This document shows positions 8,271 to 16,193 of a stretch of 60,155 nucleotides of DNA, in pieces. The notes beneath the pieces are model-generated. The model made no database searches and was not told the origin of the DNA. It saw only the letters and a program-made list of their open reading frames with translations. The stretch comes from Burkholderiales bacterium (GTDB taxonomy: Bacteria > Pseudomonadota > Gammaproteobacteria > Burkholderiales > Burkholderiaceae_C): assembly GCA_028868895.1 (NCBI GenBank), contig JAGWTP010000008.1, positions 1 through 60,155 on the forward strand, in the 5' to 3' direction. A program made the translations under genes and the position numbers. Position 1 is the stretch's first letter, and each line of letters starts with the position of its first letter.

Positions 8271-9314
8271 ATGGACCAGCCCGTCAAGTTCTACCAGACC
8301 GGCACGTTCACGGTGGGCAACCGCCTGCTCGCACCCGAACAGCGCAGCGTGCAGTCGTCCAGCGAGCGCAGCAACTCGCTGAACTCCGGCCACCGCGCCT
8401 GCCAGGGCTGCGGCGAGGCGCTCGGCGCCCGCTACGCCGTCGATGCGGCGATGCGCGCCACCGGCAACCAGCTGATCGCGGCCAATGCCACCGGCTGCCT
8501 TGAGGTGTTCTCCACGCCCTACCCCGAAACCTCGTGGCAGCTGCCGTGGATCCACTCGCTGTTCGGCAACGCCGCCGCGGTGGGCACCGGCATCGCCGCA
8601 GCGCTGAAGGTCAAGGCGATCAAGGCCGCCGCCGCGCAAGGCGCGCCGCACGCCGGCCAGGCCCGCAGCGCGGTGCGCGTGATCGCCCAGGGCGGCGACG
8701 GCGGCACCACCGACATCGGCTTCGGTTGCCTGTCGGGCATGTTCGAGCGCAACGACGACGTCCTCTACATCTGCTACGACAACGAGGCCTACATGAACAC
8801 CGGCGTGCAGCGCAGCTCGGCCACGCCGCCAGCGGCGCGCACCGCCACGACGATGGCGGTGGGCGAGCACCCGGGCGCCGAGTTCGGCCAGGGCAAGTAC
8901 CTGCCGGGCATCGCGATGGCGCACGAGATACCGTACGTGGCCACCGCCACGGTGGCCGACCTGCACGACCTCGAGGCCAAGGTCGAGCGCGCGATGGGCC
9001 TGCACGGCGCGCGCTACCTTCACATCCTGGTGCCGTGCCCGCTGGGCTGGGGCTCGGCCAGCCACGACACGATCAAGCTCGCGCGGCTCGCGCGCGAGAC
9101 CGGCATCTTCCCGGTGTTCGAGGCCGAGCACGGCGAGGTGACCAGGGTGACGAAGATCCGCCGCCACGTGCCGGTGGATGACTATCTGCGGCCGCAGAAG
9201 CGCTTCGCCCACCTCTTTGGAACGCCGGGGCAGCCGCAGATGCTCGCGCGCATCCAGGCCCATGCCGACCGCAACATCCGGCGCTACGGGCTGCTCGACG
9301 AGGCCGGGGCATGA
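8271..9314 (+). CDS. 2-oxoacid:acceptor oxidoreductase, beta subunit (TPP-binding)
   Basis: Beta subunit (347 aa) holding thiamine diphosphate and a proximal [4Fe-4S] cluster. Cluster-ligand cysteines are visible in HRACQGCGEALGARYAVDA (about 43-61), in NATGCLEVF (about 74-82) and in YICYDNEAYMN. The TPP/Mg motif is GGDGGTTDIGFGCLSGMFER...YDNEAYMNTGVQRS (about 142-184). An N-terminal extension of about 40 residues precedes the first cysteines. The stop overlaps the start of the next gene (ATGA at 9311-9314), so the fourth subunit is translationally coupled. Confidence 0.88.
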   Translation: MDQPVKFYQTGTFTVGNRLLAPEQRSVQSSSERSNSLNSGHRACQGCGEALGARYAVDAAMRATGNQLIAANATGCLEVFSTPYPETSWQLPWIHSLFGNAAAVGTGIAAALKVKAIKAAAAQGAPHAGQARSAVRVIAQGGDGGTTDIGFGCLSGMFERNDDVLYICYDNEAYMNTGVQRSSATPPAARTATTMAVGEHPGAEFGQGKYLPGIAMAHEIPYVATATVADLHDLEAKVERAMGLHGARYLHILVPCPLGWGSASHDTIKLARLARETGIFPVFEAEHGEVTRVTKIRRHVPVDDYLRPQKRFAHLFGTPGQPQMLARIQAHADRNIRRYGLLDEAGA

Positions 9315-10945
9315 CGATGCAGAAACCGTTCGCGATCACGCTCGACCCCGGCTCGTCGCTGGCCAACAAGACCGGCACCTGGCGCACCGAGCGGCCGGTC
9401 TACGTCGACCGCCTGCCGCCTTGCAACGCGCAATGCCCGGCCGGCGAAGACATCCAGGGCTGGCTGTTCCATGCCGAAAGCGGCGACTACGAGGCCGCCT
9501 GGCGCCACCTGACGCGCGACAACCCGTTCCCGGCGATCATGGGCCGGGTCTGCTACCACTCCTGCGAGGGCGTCTGCAACCGCGCCCGGCTCGACGCCGC
9601 GGTCGGCATCAACTCGGTCGAGCGCTTCCTGGGCGACGAGGCGATCGCGCGCGGCTGGCGCTTCGCGGCACCGCCGCAAGAGTCCGGCAAGCACGTGCTG
9701 GTGGTCGGCGCGGGGCCTTCGGGCATGTCGGCGGCGTACCAGTTGCGCCGGCTCGGACATGCGGTCACGGTGGTCGAAGCCGGCCCGCTGGTGGGCGGGA
9801 TGATGCGCTTCGGCATCCCCAAGTACCGCCTGCCGCGCGACGTGCTCGACGCCGAGATGCAGCGCATCGTCGACATGGGCGTGCGGGTGCATCTGAACAC
9901 CAAGGTGCTCGACGTCGCCCGCACGATGCGCGACGGCGGCTACGACGCCGCGTTCCTCGCCGTCGGCGCCCACATCGCCAAACGCGCGTTCATCCCGGCC
10001 AAGGATTCGTCGCGCATCCTCGACGCGGTGGCGGTGCTGCGTTCGATGGAGGGCCAGGCGCAGCCGATGCTGGGCCGGCGCGTCGTCGTCTACGGCGGCG
10101 GCAACACCGCGATCGACGTGGCGCGCACCGCCAAGCGGCTGGGCGCGACCGAGGCCGTCATCGTCTACCGCCGCACCCGCGAGAAGATGCCGGCGCACGA
10201 CCTCGAGGTCGAGGAGGCGCTGCAGGAGGGCGTGATGGTCAAGTGGTTGTCCACCATCACCCAGGCCGGCGCGGGCGCGCTGACGATCGAGAAGATGGTG
10301 CTCGACGCCAAGGGCAACCCGCAGCCCACCGGCGAGTTCGAGACGCTGCAGGCCGACTCGCTGGTGCTGGCCCTGGGCCAGGACGTCGACCTGTCGCTGC
10401 TCGACGGCGTGCCGGGCCTGCAGATGAAGGACGGCGTGGTGCAGGTCGACCCCGCCACGCTGATGACCGGGCACCCGGGCCTGTTCGCCGGCGGCGACAT
10501 GGTGCCCGCCGAGCGCAACGTGACCGTGGCGGTGGGCCACGGCAAGAAGGCGGCGCGCCACATCGACTCCTGGCTGCGCGGCACGCACGCCGGCGCCGCG
10601 CCCAAGCACGCACCGGCCACCTTCGAGCGCCTGAACCCCTGGTACTACAGCGACGCGCCCAAGACCGTGCGCCCGCAGCTCGACCTCGCGCGGCGCACCA
10701 GCAGCTTCGACGAAGTGCAAGGCGGCCTGACCGAGGACAACGCGCTGTTCGAGGCGCGCCGCTGCCTGAGCTGCGGCAACTGCTTCGAGTGCGACAACTG
10801 CTACGGCGTGTGCCCCGACAACGCGGTCATCAAGCTCGGGCCGGGCCGACGCTTCGAGTTCAACTACGACTACTGCAAGGGCTGCGGCATCTGCGTGGCC
10901 GAGTGCCCGTGCGGCGCGATCGAGATGGTGCCCGAGGACGTGTAG
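9311..10945 (+). CDS. FAD/NAD(P)-dependent oxidoreductase fused to a 2[4Fe-4S] ferredoxin domain (electron-transfer subunit)
   Basis: A 544-aa protein built like the small subunit of glutamate synthase plus a bacterial diferredoxin. In order: N-terminal cysteine region (PPCNAQCPAGEDIQGWL, CYHSCEGVCNRARLD); FAD Rossmann motif VVGAGPSGMSAAYQL (about 135); NAD(P) motif VVYGGGNTAIDVARTAKRLG (about 260); GLFAGGDMVPAERNVTVAV FAD-end motif; and C-terminal clusters CLSCGNCFECDNCYGVCP and CKGCGICVAECPCG. As last gene of the operon it probably carries electrons from the TPP enzyme to NAD(P)+. In phenylglyoxylate dehydrogenase the flavin (PadH) and ferredoxin (PadF) parts are separate proteins, as far as I recall; here they are fused. 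Confidence 0.85.
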   Translation: MTMQKPFAITLDPGSSLANKTGTWRTERPVYVDRLPPCNAQCPAGEDIQGWLFHAESGDYEAAWRHLTRDNPFPAIMGRVCYHSCEGVCNRARLDAAVGINSVERFLGDEAIARGWRFAAPPQESGKHVLVVGAGPSGMSAAYQLRRLGHAVTVVEAGPLVGGMMRFGIPKYRLPRDVLDAEMQRIVDMGVRVHLNTKVLDVARTMRDGGYDAAFLAVGAHIAKRAFIPAKDSSRILDAVAVLRSMEGQAQPMLGRRVVVYGGGNTAIDVARTAKRLGATEAVIVYRRTREKMPAHDLEVEEALQEGVMVKWLSTITQAGAGALTIEKMVLDAKGNPQPTGEFETLQADSLVLALGQDVDLSLLDGVPGLQMKDGVVQVDPATLMTGHPGLFAGGDMVPAERNVTVAVGHGKKAARHIDSWLRGTHAGAAPKHAPATFERLNPWYYSDAPKTVRPQLDLARRTSSFDEVQGGLTEDNALFEARRCLSCGNCFECDNCYGVCPDNAVIKLGPGRRFEFNYDYCKGCGICVAECPCGAIEMVPEDV

Positions 10946-10970
10946 CCGGCCGCTCCCCGGGCCGCCCGCG

Positions 10971-11591
10971 TCACTCCGGGAAACGCACCAGCTTCTTGCC
11001 GCCCTGCGGCAACGCGTACTGCGCCACGTTGAGCTGCATTGCCAGCAGCGCGTAGTAGGCGTTGATGCCCGTCAGGTCGACGATGCCCTTCTTGCCGAAG
11101 CGCTTTTCGGCGCGCTCGAAGGTGAGGTCGGAAACGCGCTTGTTGCGGTGCAGTTCGGTCGAGAAGTCGTAGACGATTTCTTCGTCGTCGCTCATGCCGG
11201 CCGGGCGCCGGCCGTCGGCGATCGCGGCGGTGATCTCGGGCTTGATGCCGGCCTTCAGCGCGATCGGCTGGTGCACATACCACTCGTAGTCCTGGCTCCA
11301 TTCGCGCGCGGTGACCAGGATCGCGAGTTCGCTCAGCGTGTTGCCGATCGCCGAGTGGTAGCGCAGGTAGTCGCCCATCGAGCGCGCCTGGCTCATGACC
11401 TGCGGGCTGTGCATCAGCGGCTCGAACGGCCCGAACACCGGCACCTTGCGCGCGACGACGAACGCTTCGGCGGCTTGTTTCTGCTCGTCGGTGTACTGCG
11501 CCGGCGGGATCGTCGGCAGGCGCTCGGCCGCATGGGCCGACGTGGCGATGGCCGAGGCCAGCGCGAGGCCGGCGATGAGCGAGTTCTGCAT
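10971..11591 (-). CDS. exported carboxymuconolactone decarboxylase-like (AhpD-fold) protein
   Basis: A 206-aa protein with a clear signal peptide (IAGLALASAIATSAHA, cleavage before AERLP) and a carboxymuconolactone decarboxylase-like domain: SELAILVTAREWSQDYEW, KAGIKPEITAAIADGRRP and DLTGINAYYALLAMQLNV. The usual AhpD CxxC pair is missing, so this is not a thiol peroxidase partner. The start is taken at the ATG at 11591, because it gives a normal signal peptide and GGAGA lies about 9 nt upstream; a longer in-frame start at 11627 would add 12 polar residues. It lies convergent to the oxidoreductase operon with 25 bp between stops. Substrate unknown. Confidence 0.75.
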   Translation of the reverse strand: MQNSLIAGLALASAIATSAHAAERLPTIPPAQYTDEQKQAAEAFVVARKVPVFGPFEPLMHSPQVMSQARSMGDYLRYHSAIGNTLSELAILVTAREWSQDYEWYVHQPIALKAGIKPEITAAIADGRRPAGMSDDEEIVYDFSTELHRNKRVSDLTFERAEKRFGKKGIVDLTGINAYYALLAMQLNVAQYALPQGGKKLVRFPE

Positions 11592-11668
11592 GGGGAGAGT
11601 CTCCGTGGGGTGGTGGTCGGTCGGCATGGTGATCGGCGTTGCGGGGTGGCGCGCGGTGGCTCAGGCGC

Positions 11669-13393
11669 TCAGTAACCGAGCGCCAGCCCGGTGTGCTGGC
11701 GCGGGTCGTTGGCGCCGTAGTAGCGGTTCTTGGCTGTCGGTGGCGCGCCGAGCGCGGGCGCGCCGATCAGGATCGCCGCGAGGTGGTTGGCCGGCGGCGT
11801 GTCGACCAGCTTCTGGCCCATCGCCTCCAGAGCGCGGCGCACGTCGGGGTCGATCGCATCGGGTTCTAGGCGGGTCGTGTCGGGCTGCCACTGCTGGTGG
11901 AAGCGCGGCGCATCGACCGCCTGCTGCACGTTCATGCCGCCGTCGACCACGTTCAGGATCGTCAGCAGCACCGCCGTGATGATGCGGCTGCCGCCGGGCG
12001 TGCCCAGCACCAGCAGCGGCTTGCCGCCTTGGGTGACGATCGTCGGGCTCATCGAGCTGAGCGGGCGTTTGCCCGGTGCGATCGCGTTGGCCTGGCCTTG
12101 CACCAGACCGTACAGGTTGGGCACGCCGGCCTTGATGGTGAAGTCGTCCATCTCGTCGTTGAGCACCACGCCGGTGCCGGCGGCGGTGACGCGGGCGCCG
12201 AACCAGTCGTTCAGCGTGTAGGTCACGGCCACCGCGTTGCCCCAGCGGTCGACGATCGAGTAGTGCGTGGTGTTGCTGCCTTCGTGTGGCGCCACGCCGG
12301 GGCCGATGTCGTTCGAGACGCCGGCCCGGTGCGGGTCGATCGCGGCACGGATCTTCGCGGCGTATTGCTTGTCGAGCAGTCGATCGAGCGGGTTGTTCAC
12401 GAAGTCGGGGTCGCCCAGCGCGCTGTTGCGGTCGACATAGGCGTGGCGCATCGCCTCGATCTGGTACTGCATGGCCTGCGCCGAGCGCAGGCCGAGCGCC
12501 TTCAAGGGGTAGCCTTCGAGGATGTTCAGCATCTCGCACAGCGTGACCCCGCCCGAGCTGGGCGGCGGCGCCGAGACGATGCCGTAGCCGCGGTAGCGGC
12601 ACTCGATGGGTTCGAGTTCGCGCGGGCGGTACCGGTCGAGGTCCGCCTGCGTGATGATCCCCTTGCCGGCCTGGCTGCCGGCCACGATCGCCGCCGCCAC
12701 CGGGCCCTTGTAGAAACCATCGGGGCCGTTCGCGGCGATCCGCTCGAGCGTGCGCGCGAGGTCGTTTTGTACCAGCCGCTCGCCGGGCCCAAACGGCACG
12801 CCGTGGTTGAGGAAGATCGCGGCCGAGGCCGGGTCCTTGCGGAAGTCTTCGGTGGCGCTGGCGAGCATGGCCACGTCGCCCGGTTCGAGCACGAAGCCGC
12901 CGCGCGCGTAGCGGATCGCCGGTGCGATCAGCGCGGCGCGCGTCATCGTGCCGTACTTCGTGCGCGCCAGCTCCAGCCCGGCGACCGTGCCCGGCACGCC
13001 CACCGCGAGCTGGCCGCGGGTGCTCGCGCCCGGGATCACGTTGCCGGCGGCGTCGAGGTACATGTCGGCGCTCGCCGCCAGCGGCGCCTTCTCGCGGAAG
13101 TCGAGAAAGGTCTTGCGGCCGTTCGCCAATTGCAGCGTCATGAACCCGCCGCCGCCGAGGTTGCCTGCGGCCGGGTACACGACCGCGAGTGCGTAGCCCA
13201 CCGCCACCGCCGCGTCGATCGCGTTGCCGCCGTCCTTGAGCACATCGACGCCGACGTGGGTGGCGAGGTGCTGCGCGGTGACGACCATGCCGTGCTCGGC
13301 GGCCACCGGCACAGGCGACGCGGCACGCGCGGCGAGCGAGGCGATCGCCAACGCGCAGGCCAGCAACGCATGTACAGCGGTGTCGCGCTTCAT
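11669..13393 (-). CDS. ggt: gamma-glutamyltransferase
   Basis: Periplasmic N-terminal-nucleophile hydrolase (574 aa) that cleaves the gamma-glutamyl bond of glutathione and transfers the glutamyl group. The signal peptide is ALLACALAIASLAARA. The large-subunit signature DGGNAIDAAVAVGYAL appears around residue 55. The autoprocessing site is EGSNTTHYSIVD, near residue 375, where the Thr that becomes the small-subunit N-terminus lies. The catalytic-pocket segments PLSSMSPTIV and GTPGGSRIITAVLL follow. Length is normal. It starts 68 bp downstream of the molybdenum hydroxylase gene on the same strand and may be co-transcribed with it. Confidence 0.94.
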   Translation of the reverse strand: MKRDTAVHALLACALAIASLAARAASPVPVAAEHGMVVTAQHLATHVGVDVLKDGGNAIDAAVAVGYALAVVYPAAGNLGGGGFMTLQLANGRKTFLDFREKAPLAASADMYLDAAGNVIPGASTRGQLAVGVPGTVAGLELARTKYGTMTRAALIAPAIRYARGGFVLEPGDVAMLASATEDFRKDPASAAIFLNHGVPFGPGERLVQNDLARTLERIAANGPDGFYKGPVAAAIVAGSQAGKGIITQADLDRYRPRELEPIECRYRGYGIVSAPPPSSGGVTLCEMLNILEGYPLKALGLRSAQAMQYQIEAMRHAYVDRNSALGDPDFVNNPLDRLLDKQYAAKIRAAIDPHRAGVSNDIGPGVAPHEGSNTTHYSIVDRWGNAVAVTYTLNDWFGARVTAAGTGVVLNDEMDDFTIKAGVPNLYGLVQGQANAIAPGKRPLSSMSPTIVTQGGKPLLVLGTPGGSRIITAVLLTILNVVDGGMNVQQAVDAPRFHQQWQPDTTRLEPDAIDPDVRRALEAMGQKLVDTPPANHLAAILIGAPALGAPPTAKNRYYGANDPRQHTGLALGY

Positions 13394-13461
13394 CGGGGCA
13401 GGTCTCGGTGATCGATCCAACGGCAGCGCGGCATCGCGCCGCACCCGCCGATCGGCCCGAT

Positions 13462-15819
13462 TCAGGCCAGCGGCGACGGCTCGAACTCGCCGTGCAGCGC
13501 CCGCCACACGCGCGGCGGCGTCAGCGGCATCTGGATGCGCTCGGCCATGCGGCCGAGGCCGTGGTGGTCGAGCGCGTCGACGACCGCGTTGACGACCGCC
13601 GGCGTGGCGCCGATGGTGCCGAGCTCGCCGACGCCCTTGACGCCGAGCAGGTTCGTCACGCACGGCACCGAGGTGTCGAACGCGGTCTTGAAGAAGGCGC
13701 TTGCCAGGTCGGCGCGCGGCATTGCGTAGTCCTGGAAGCTGGCGGTCAGCAACTGGCCGGAATCGCGGTCGTAGACCACCTGCTCGGTCAGGCCCTGGCC
13801 GAGGCCCTGGACCACGCCGCCCTCGATCTGGCCGGCGACGATGGTCGGGCTGACGATGCGGCCGATGTCGTTCACCGAGGCGTAGCTCACCACGTCGACG
13901 TGGCCGGTGTCGGGGTCGATCTCGACCTCGCACACATGGCAGGCATTCGGCCAGGTCGGGCCGCCGACGGCGCTGGTCGAGTCGATGAAGATGCGGCGCT
14001 CGCGTTGCCGGCCGGCGAGCTCGAACAGGTCGATGCCGACGTCGGTGCCGACGACGTTGAAGCGCCCGGCCAGGTATTCGATGTCGGCGGGCGCGACTTC
14101 GAGCGCCTCGCCGGCGAGCTGCTTGCTGTGCTCGATGGTCTTCTCGGAGGCCACGCGCACCGCCGAGCCGCCGGTGAACAGCGAGCGCGAGCCGGCGCTG
14201 CCGAAGCCGTTGGCGCGGTCGGTGTCGCCCTGCAGGATGCGCACGCGTTGCGGCGGCACGCCGAACACGTCGACCGCGAGCTGCACGTAGCTGGTCACGA
14301 TGCCCTGGCCCATCGCCTGCGTGGCCGAGCCGATGTCGATGAAGCCGTCGGCCGAGACCTCGACGGTGACGCGCTCCTCGAACGCGTTGCCGCTGGTCCA
14401 TTCCAGAAAGCTCGCCAGGCCGCGGCCGCGCAGCTTGCCGCGCTGCGCGGAGGCGGCGCGGCGCGCGCCGAAGCCGGCCCAGTCGGCCAGCGCCAGGCCC
14501 TGGTCGAGGATCTGCTCGAAGTGGCCGCTGTCGTAGGTCTGCCCCATCGCGTTCTTGTAGGGCATCTGCTCGGCGCGCACCAGGTTGCGGCGGCGCAACT
14601 CGGCCGGATCGAGCTTCATCTCGCGCGCGGCGGCGTCGAACAGGCGTTCGGTGATGTAGATCGCCTCGGGCCGGCCGGCGCCGCGGTAGGCGCCGGTGGG
14701 CGAGGTGTTGGTCATCACCGCGCGGTAGTGCAGGTCGATGGTGGTGATGTCGTAGATGCTGGTCGAGACCCACGGCCCGATCAGCAGCTGGATCGCCACG
14801 CCCACGCCGGTGGCGTAGGCGCCGACGTTGGCCAGCGAGCGCACGCGCAGCGCCAGCACCCTGCCCTGCGCATCGAGCGCCAGCTCGGCGCGGCTGACCA
14901 CGTCGCGGCCGTGCACCGCAGAGACAAAGTCCTCGACGCGCTCGGACTGCCAGCGCACCGCGCGCTGCAGTTCGCGCGCCGCATAGGCGACGACGATGTC
15001 TTCGGGGTGGATGCCGGTCTTCATGCCGAAGCCGCCACCGACGTCGCCGACGACCACGCGCACGTTCTCGGCGGTGAGGCCGGGGATCGCGTCGCACAGC
15101 GAGGTGCGCACGCCGGTGGGCATCTGGCTGCTGATGCGCACGGTCAGGCGCGCGCTCGCGGGGTCGAACGCCGCGACCACGCTGCGTGGCTCCATCGGGC
15201 TCGGCGCCAGGCGCTGGTTGACGATGTCGAGCGACACCACGTGCGCGGCGCGCTCGAACGCGAGCGCGGTGGCCCGGGCGTCGCCGTGGCGCATTTCGGC
15301 GGCGACGTTGTCGGGCGCGTCGGCGCACAGCACCGGCGCGCCGGGTGCGGTGGCGCGCACCGCGTCGACCACCGCCGGCAGCTCGTCATAGTCGACCAGC
15401 ACCGCCTCGGCGGCGTCGCGCGCGGCCTCGCGCGTGTGCGCCACCACCGCGGCGACCGCCTCGCCGACGAAGCGCACGGTGTCGACCGCGAGCGCACGCC
15501 GCGGCGCCGAGGTGGCGGGCGTGCCATCGGCGCGCTGGAACCCGGCCGGCTTGGGCATCGCCTTGACGCCCGCCAGCGCCAGCTGCTCGCCGGTGTACAC
15601 CGCCAGCACGCCGGGCATCGCCAGCGCCGCCGACACGTCGACCGACTTGATGCGCGCATGCGCATACGGCGAGCGCAGGAACGCGATGTGGCCGGTGGGC
15701 CCGGCGACCACCACGTTGTCGACGAACAGGCCCTTGCCGACCAGCAGGCTCGCGTCCTCGACCCGCTTGACCGCCTGGCCGCTGCCGAAGCGGGTCGCTG
15801 CACTCGTCGTCGTGTTCAT
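13462..15819 (-). CDS. xanthine dehydrogenase-family molybdopterin-binding large subunit (form II CoxL-like, orphan)
   Basis: Molybdenum hydroxylase large subunit (785 aa). In order: a/b-hammerhead domain (ASLLVGKGLFVDNVVV, SPYAHARIKSVDVSAAL), then the Mo-binding domains with VVGDVGGGFGMKTGIHPED, TGAYRGAGRPEAIYITER (about residue 376), SATQAMGQGIVTSYVQLAVD and the active-site GVKGVGELGTIGATPAVVNA (Glu near residue 732). AYRGAGRPE in place of AYRCSFR places it among form II/aldehyde-oxidase-like enzymes, not true CO dehydrogenases. The usual FAD (CoxM) and [2Fe-2S] (CoxS) subunits are not beside it, so partners must be encoded elsewhere or it acts alone. Substrate unknown. Confidence 0.85.
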   Translation of the reverse strand: MNTTTSAATRFGSGQAVKRVEDASLLVGKGLFVDNVVVAGPTGHIAFLRSPYAHARIKSVDVSAALAMPGVLAVYTGEQLALAGVKAMPKPAGFQRADGTPATSAPRRALAVDTVRFVGEAVAAVVAHTREAARDAAEAVLVDYDELPAVVDAVRATAPGAPVLCADAPDNVAAEMRHGDARATALAFERAAHVVSLDIVNQRLAPSPMEPRSVVAAFDPASARLTVRISSQMPTGVRTSLCDAIPGLTAENVRVVVGDVGGGFGMKTGIHPEDIVVAYAARELQRAVRWQSERVEDFVSAVHGRDVVSRAELALDAQGRVLALRVRSLANVGAYATGVGVAIQLLIGPWVSTSIYDITTIDLHYRAVMTNTSPTGAYRGAGRPEAIYITERLFDAAAREMKLDPAELRRRNLVRAEQMPYKNAMGQTYDSGHFEQILDQGLALADWAGFGARRAASAQRGKLRGRGLASFLEWTSGNAFEERVTVEVSADGFIDIGSATQAMGQGIVTSYVQLAVDVFGVPPQRVRILQGDTDRANGFGSAGSRSLFTGGSAVRVASEKTIEHSKQLAGEALEVAPADIEYLAGRFNVVGTDVGIDLFELAGRQRERRIFIDSTSAVGGPTWPNACHVCEVEIDPDTGHVDVVSYASVNDIGRIVSPTIVAGQIEGGVVQGLGQGLTEQVVYDRDSGQLLTASFQDYAMPRADLASAFFKTAFDTSVPCVTNLLGVKGVGELGTIGATPAVVNAVVDALDHHGLGRMAERIQMPLTPPRVWRALHGEFEPSPLA

Positions 15820-15886
15820 CGTCGGGCTTCCTCGGGTTGGGGCGCAGCGCGCATCGTAGCCGGGACATCGGGTTCATGCAGGGCCG

Positions 15887-16081
15887 CTAAAGCAACCTGG
15901 CAATCAGCATCGCCAGCAGGCTCAACGCCACGCTGCTTGCAAGCGGGATGAACCAGTCGCGGCCGAACAGCCGAAAGCGCAAGTCGCCGGGCAACCGGCC
16001 CAGACCGAGCTTTTCGAGCCACGGGCGCAGGCCGCTGAACAGCAGCAGCGCGATGAAGACGACGAGCAGCCAGCGGATCAT
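15887..16081 (-). CDS. DUF2905 small membrane protein
   Basis: A 64-aa protein with two hydrophobic segments, MIRWLLVVFIALLLFSGL and PLASSVALSLLAMLIARLL, separated by the conserved stretch LGLGRLPGDLRF. That pattern is the DUF2905 family of unknown function, found as short inner-membrane proteins across proteobacteria. A family-B repeat pair lies immediately upstream. No function is proposed. Confidence 0.8.
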   Translation of the reverse strand: MIRWLLVVFIALLLFSGLRPWLEKLGLGRLPGDLRFRLFGRDWFIPLASSVALSLLAMLIARLL

Positions 16082-16090
16082 GACGGTCGC

Positions 16091-16170
16091 GCCCTCACCC
16101 CAGCCCTCTCCCAGAGGGAGAGGGCGCCGAGACTTCTTCTCCCGCTGGGAGAGGGTCGGAAGGCTGAGGG
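16091..16170. repeat. dispersed palindromic repeat, family B, intergenic copies
   Basis: Two degenerate copies of the element that has invaded paaD. The first is GCCCTCACCCCAGCCCTCTC (16091-16110) facing GGGAGAGGGCG; the second is TTCTCCCGCTGGGAGAGGGTC (starting near 16137). The left end with CTCACCCC and the right end with GGCTGAGGG frame the pair. Located between the DUF2905 gene and the methyltransferase gene, both on the minus strand, it would be transcribed as a double hairpin. Confidence 0.8.
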
Positions 16171-16193
16171 CAGCGCGGGCGCCTGCAGTCGCA

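Noticed and set aside
11669-15328. A single 1219-codon open frame on the minus strand
   Set aside because: Only its second half, from the ATG at 13393, is a real protein (gamma-glutamyltransferase with signal peptide). The first half is Arg-rich shadow translation of the molybdenum hydroxylase gene read in another frame.
13462-15819. True carbon monoxide dehydrogenase (CoxL form I)
   Set aside because: The active-site loop is AYRGAGRPE, not AYRCSFR, and the coxM and coxS partners are absent.
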